From positions 1-64,000 of the forward strand of contig VXAY01005812.1 of assembly GCA_013399855.1 (NCBI GenBank): a DNA stretch of 64,000 bases. Reading direction: 5' to 3'. Each line of letters opens with the position of its first letter. The stretch's first letter is position 1. This DNA is from Oxyruncus cristatus. Lineage: Eukaryota; Chordata; Aves; Passeriformes; Cotingidae. A program made the translations under genes and the position numbers. Shown here in pieces: positions 61,631-64,000 of the stretch. Under the pieces are notes generated by a model that saw only the letters and a program-made list of their open reading frames with translations, was not told the origin of the DNA and made no database searches.

Positions 61631-64000
61631 TGAATTCTCATACTTTCAACTAAAGTCTAATTTGTAAAATTAACTTCTTTCTAGAAGTTCTTCTTTAAAC
61701 TACCTGGACTAATCCTCCTTCTTTTCCACCAAAATTGTGGTCTGACATTGCTGTGAGTGGGTAAATAATTCTCTCTCTAGCCCTGCATCATCACATTATA
61801 ATGAGGAGCACTAGATAGCATCTGGAAACATCTGAATACCATGTTCAAAGAATGGCCTAAAGTGCAAAGCCTTGTTAGGAATTCAGATGTTGGACAAGTA
61901 TTAGAGCATATTTTGTTTTGAGAAAACATCCTTTCTCTACTGGGATGCCCTGCATTTGTGGTGCTTGAATGTTCAGGTGGTTTTACTGGCTCTGTATGGT
62001 CAATGTTGTTATTGTCTGGAGCTCGGCTGTCCCGTGACACAGCACCAGAGCCATGCCTCTAGCTGAGGAGACAGTGTTCTCTGGGCTGTGGGGAGCTACC
62101 ACAGGAAGAATATAAGCCAAGCAGAAAATTCCTGATACTTGGGTTATTATGGAGCAGCCAGGTTGGAAGCTGAGGCCCTAAGTGCCCTGTGTGATGAGAG
62201 AGGCAGTGGGTCTGAAAGAAAGGTGTGTGATTGGAGCAGCACTTCGAGCTGGGAGCAAAAAGTCAGAGTGGAGCAGTGCAGAGCTCAGAGCTGCCCACTG
62301 TGGCACCTGCTCCAAGGCCAGCATGAGCCCATGGAATCTCAGGCCAGAAGCCAAGACCTGGTTCCACTCCCAGAAAAGTCAACAAAACCCATTTAAAGTG
62401 AAACGATTTCATGCTGTACTGCAGGCTGAGTGACTTGGCAGCATTACTGTTAATAGCATGGATTTGTCCCGGGTACAAGTTAATGGAGCACAGAGTTACA
62501 GCACTTCTGTGTAGCTGGTTAGTGGAGCCTGGAACTAAAAGATGATGAAACTGTCATCTGTGGGCAGGATTTCACCTGGCCTTCAGAGTCTGACTGCTCT
62601 GGGAACTGCCCAAACATTCTCCTACTTAATAAATCCCTTCCCACGGTGTCATTCTCAACATCATCTAATGGCCATCCCATACTGATAGAAGAGGAGCTAA
62701 AATTTGTCAAGGGAATTCAGGACATGAGTTGTCACGAGGGTCTTTTATGTGGTAAGTATTAAGACAGACTGTGCTGAAAAATGACACTAGCCAGGATAAA
62801 GGGCAGGAACCACTGTGTATCAGGAATATTAAACATCACACAGTGATGGTTCTGACAGTGCAGCATTTCTTTTCCCTGTCCCCTTCCCTTAAAATAGTTT
62901 TTCTTAAACCCCAAAACTTTGCCTTTCTTTTCTGCTTCACAGACAAGCACAGCAACTACAGAAACAATCTCCAGAGATGTTCTGCAGATATTTTTCCTTC
63001 TTTGGTTTGTGTCTTTTCCTTCCAACCCAAAGGTGAGTGGAAGGTTTGTTTTGTTTTACAGTGAACATTTGAATTAGGTTTCACATAAATAATGTGGGTC
63101 AAAAGGAAACTATGCTTCCAGTTATCCAGCCCATCTAAAGGAAGCTGGGTGCAGTAAGAGATGTGGCATAGAAGAGAGCAACTTGCATAGGTCCCTAAAC
63201 CACAATATGTCCATTACTTGTGCAACCCCTGATTTCCTGTTCAGAACCAGTGCACAGTTTGTAGGTTTTTGCTGGAAATGCCCCCCTCCCCCCCACCAGG
63301 GCTCCCAACTCTGTTATTACCATCCTTGGACCTTTAAGTCCCAAATTTCTTTAATTCTTTGTGGATATAATGTGCAAAAACTGGTTCAGTTCTGCTGTGA
63401 GTTCCTGTACGGCCTTAGAACCTGCAGCTGCAAGGCCTATTAACCCATCTTTGAAGGGAATAGAAGAAAAAACATTGGTAAGAGCTGTGAGTAAGTCCAT
63501 GGCTGCTTCCTGCCCAGAGAGGGGTCCTGAGATTGGGAGTGGCAGAGGCTCTGCCTCCCACCTCCTTCTGCCTTGCCTGAAGCAATAACAAACTCTTTAA
63601 TGATTCACTCAACGACACTTTCCTCATGTGAGCCCAGGACCACCTGGGGACACTGCACCAGAACAGCCACCTTTTACAGCCCAAAGCCCCATATCTCTTG
63701 CTGTCTGTATGGTAGTGCAGATCTGTCAGCCTGACAATGCCAGCTCCTGGCTTCATTGTCCAGCCACAAAGTGTCAGTTTGGACACTGTAAATTGGACGC
63801 AGCAGCTGGGGTGGTACTGCCCACAAAGCTCTGTGGGTGTCTGTGAAGTGCACAGGGCTCCACCTTTCCTCTCCAAGTGTTACCCCTGACAGTAGCTGTG
63901 GGGAGCTGCCTGACATTCATATCTGAGGATGAAGCTTCTTTAGGAGGCTAGAGATTAGGGAGGAGGAGCTGTTGGGCAGTAAGATTTGACTCAGGTTGTC

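Larger units (their letters stand above)
40351..64000. other. Apparently intergenic region downstream of KCNIP1
   Basis: No exon of a recognisable protein was found on either strand. The region has several GC-rich patches (for example 41050-41250, 43930-44150, 50270-50420, 51540-51700, 53820-54180, 56400-56600 and 60060-60120) that produce long chance open frames. It also holds the repeats listed separately. In human the next gene is GABRP; its conserved ligand-binding and transmembrane exons were not seen here, so it probably begins further right. Confidence 0.55.

Noticed and set aside
1..64000. Bacterial systems, CRISPR arrays, tRNA or rRNA genes, integrated full-length virus
   Set aside because: No array of spaced repeats, no cloverleaf or rRNA-like segment, and no gag, pol or env frames were seen. 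The window is ordinary vertebrate genic and intergenic DNA.

Overview
This window is vertebrate nuclear DNA, most likely from a bird and plausibly a songbird. The basis is long AT-leaning introns with canonical GT-AG splice sites, CR1 LINE 3' ends of the avian type (12827-12899 and 14297-14387), LTR-like insertions flanked by short direct repeats, and a split gene whose protein is almost identical to a mammalian orthologue. The species is an inference. There are no bacterial-style operons, CRISPR arrays, tRNAs or rRNAs.

The one gene I can name is KCNIP1 (Kv channel-interacting protein 1, KChIP1) on the + strand. Seven coding exons lie at 19256-19380, 27887-27956, 30713-30783, 32484-32591, 33535-33639, 34187-34249 and 36505-36552. 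They are 125, 70, 71, 108, 105, 63 and 48 nt long, all have AG/GT borders, and they join in frame to a TAA stop. They encode the last 196 residues: the conserved calcium-sensor core with one degenerate EF-hand and three others. The first exon or exons, with the variable N-terminus, are outside the window, so 1-19255 is read as the 3' part of intron 1.

Intron 1 (1-19255) holds two probable solo LTRs on the minus strand (999-1496 and 5586-6158), two CR1 tails, an unidentified minus-strand open frame with coding-like composition (3221-3507), and a TG microsatellite. Intron 2 holds a (CAG)10 tract and an old CR1-like copy. The exon 3 acceptor has a TTTG repeat as its pyrimidine tract. Intron 7 holds an A25 run, the only ambiguous base (34464), and a 100-nt GGTT-rich tract.

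From 36553 the sequence is 3'UTR and then apparently intergenic. Possible poly(A) signals occur at 36766, 38022, 38087, 39612 and 40343, so the UTR may be short or several kilobases long. From about 40.4 kb to 64 kb I find no convincing coding exon. In mammals the next gene is GABRP, but no GABRP coding exon was recognised here. I found no evidence for an undescribed biological system. The most useful leads are the orphan minus-strand frame, the LTRs, the splice-site repeat and the EF-hand details.
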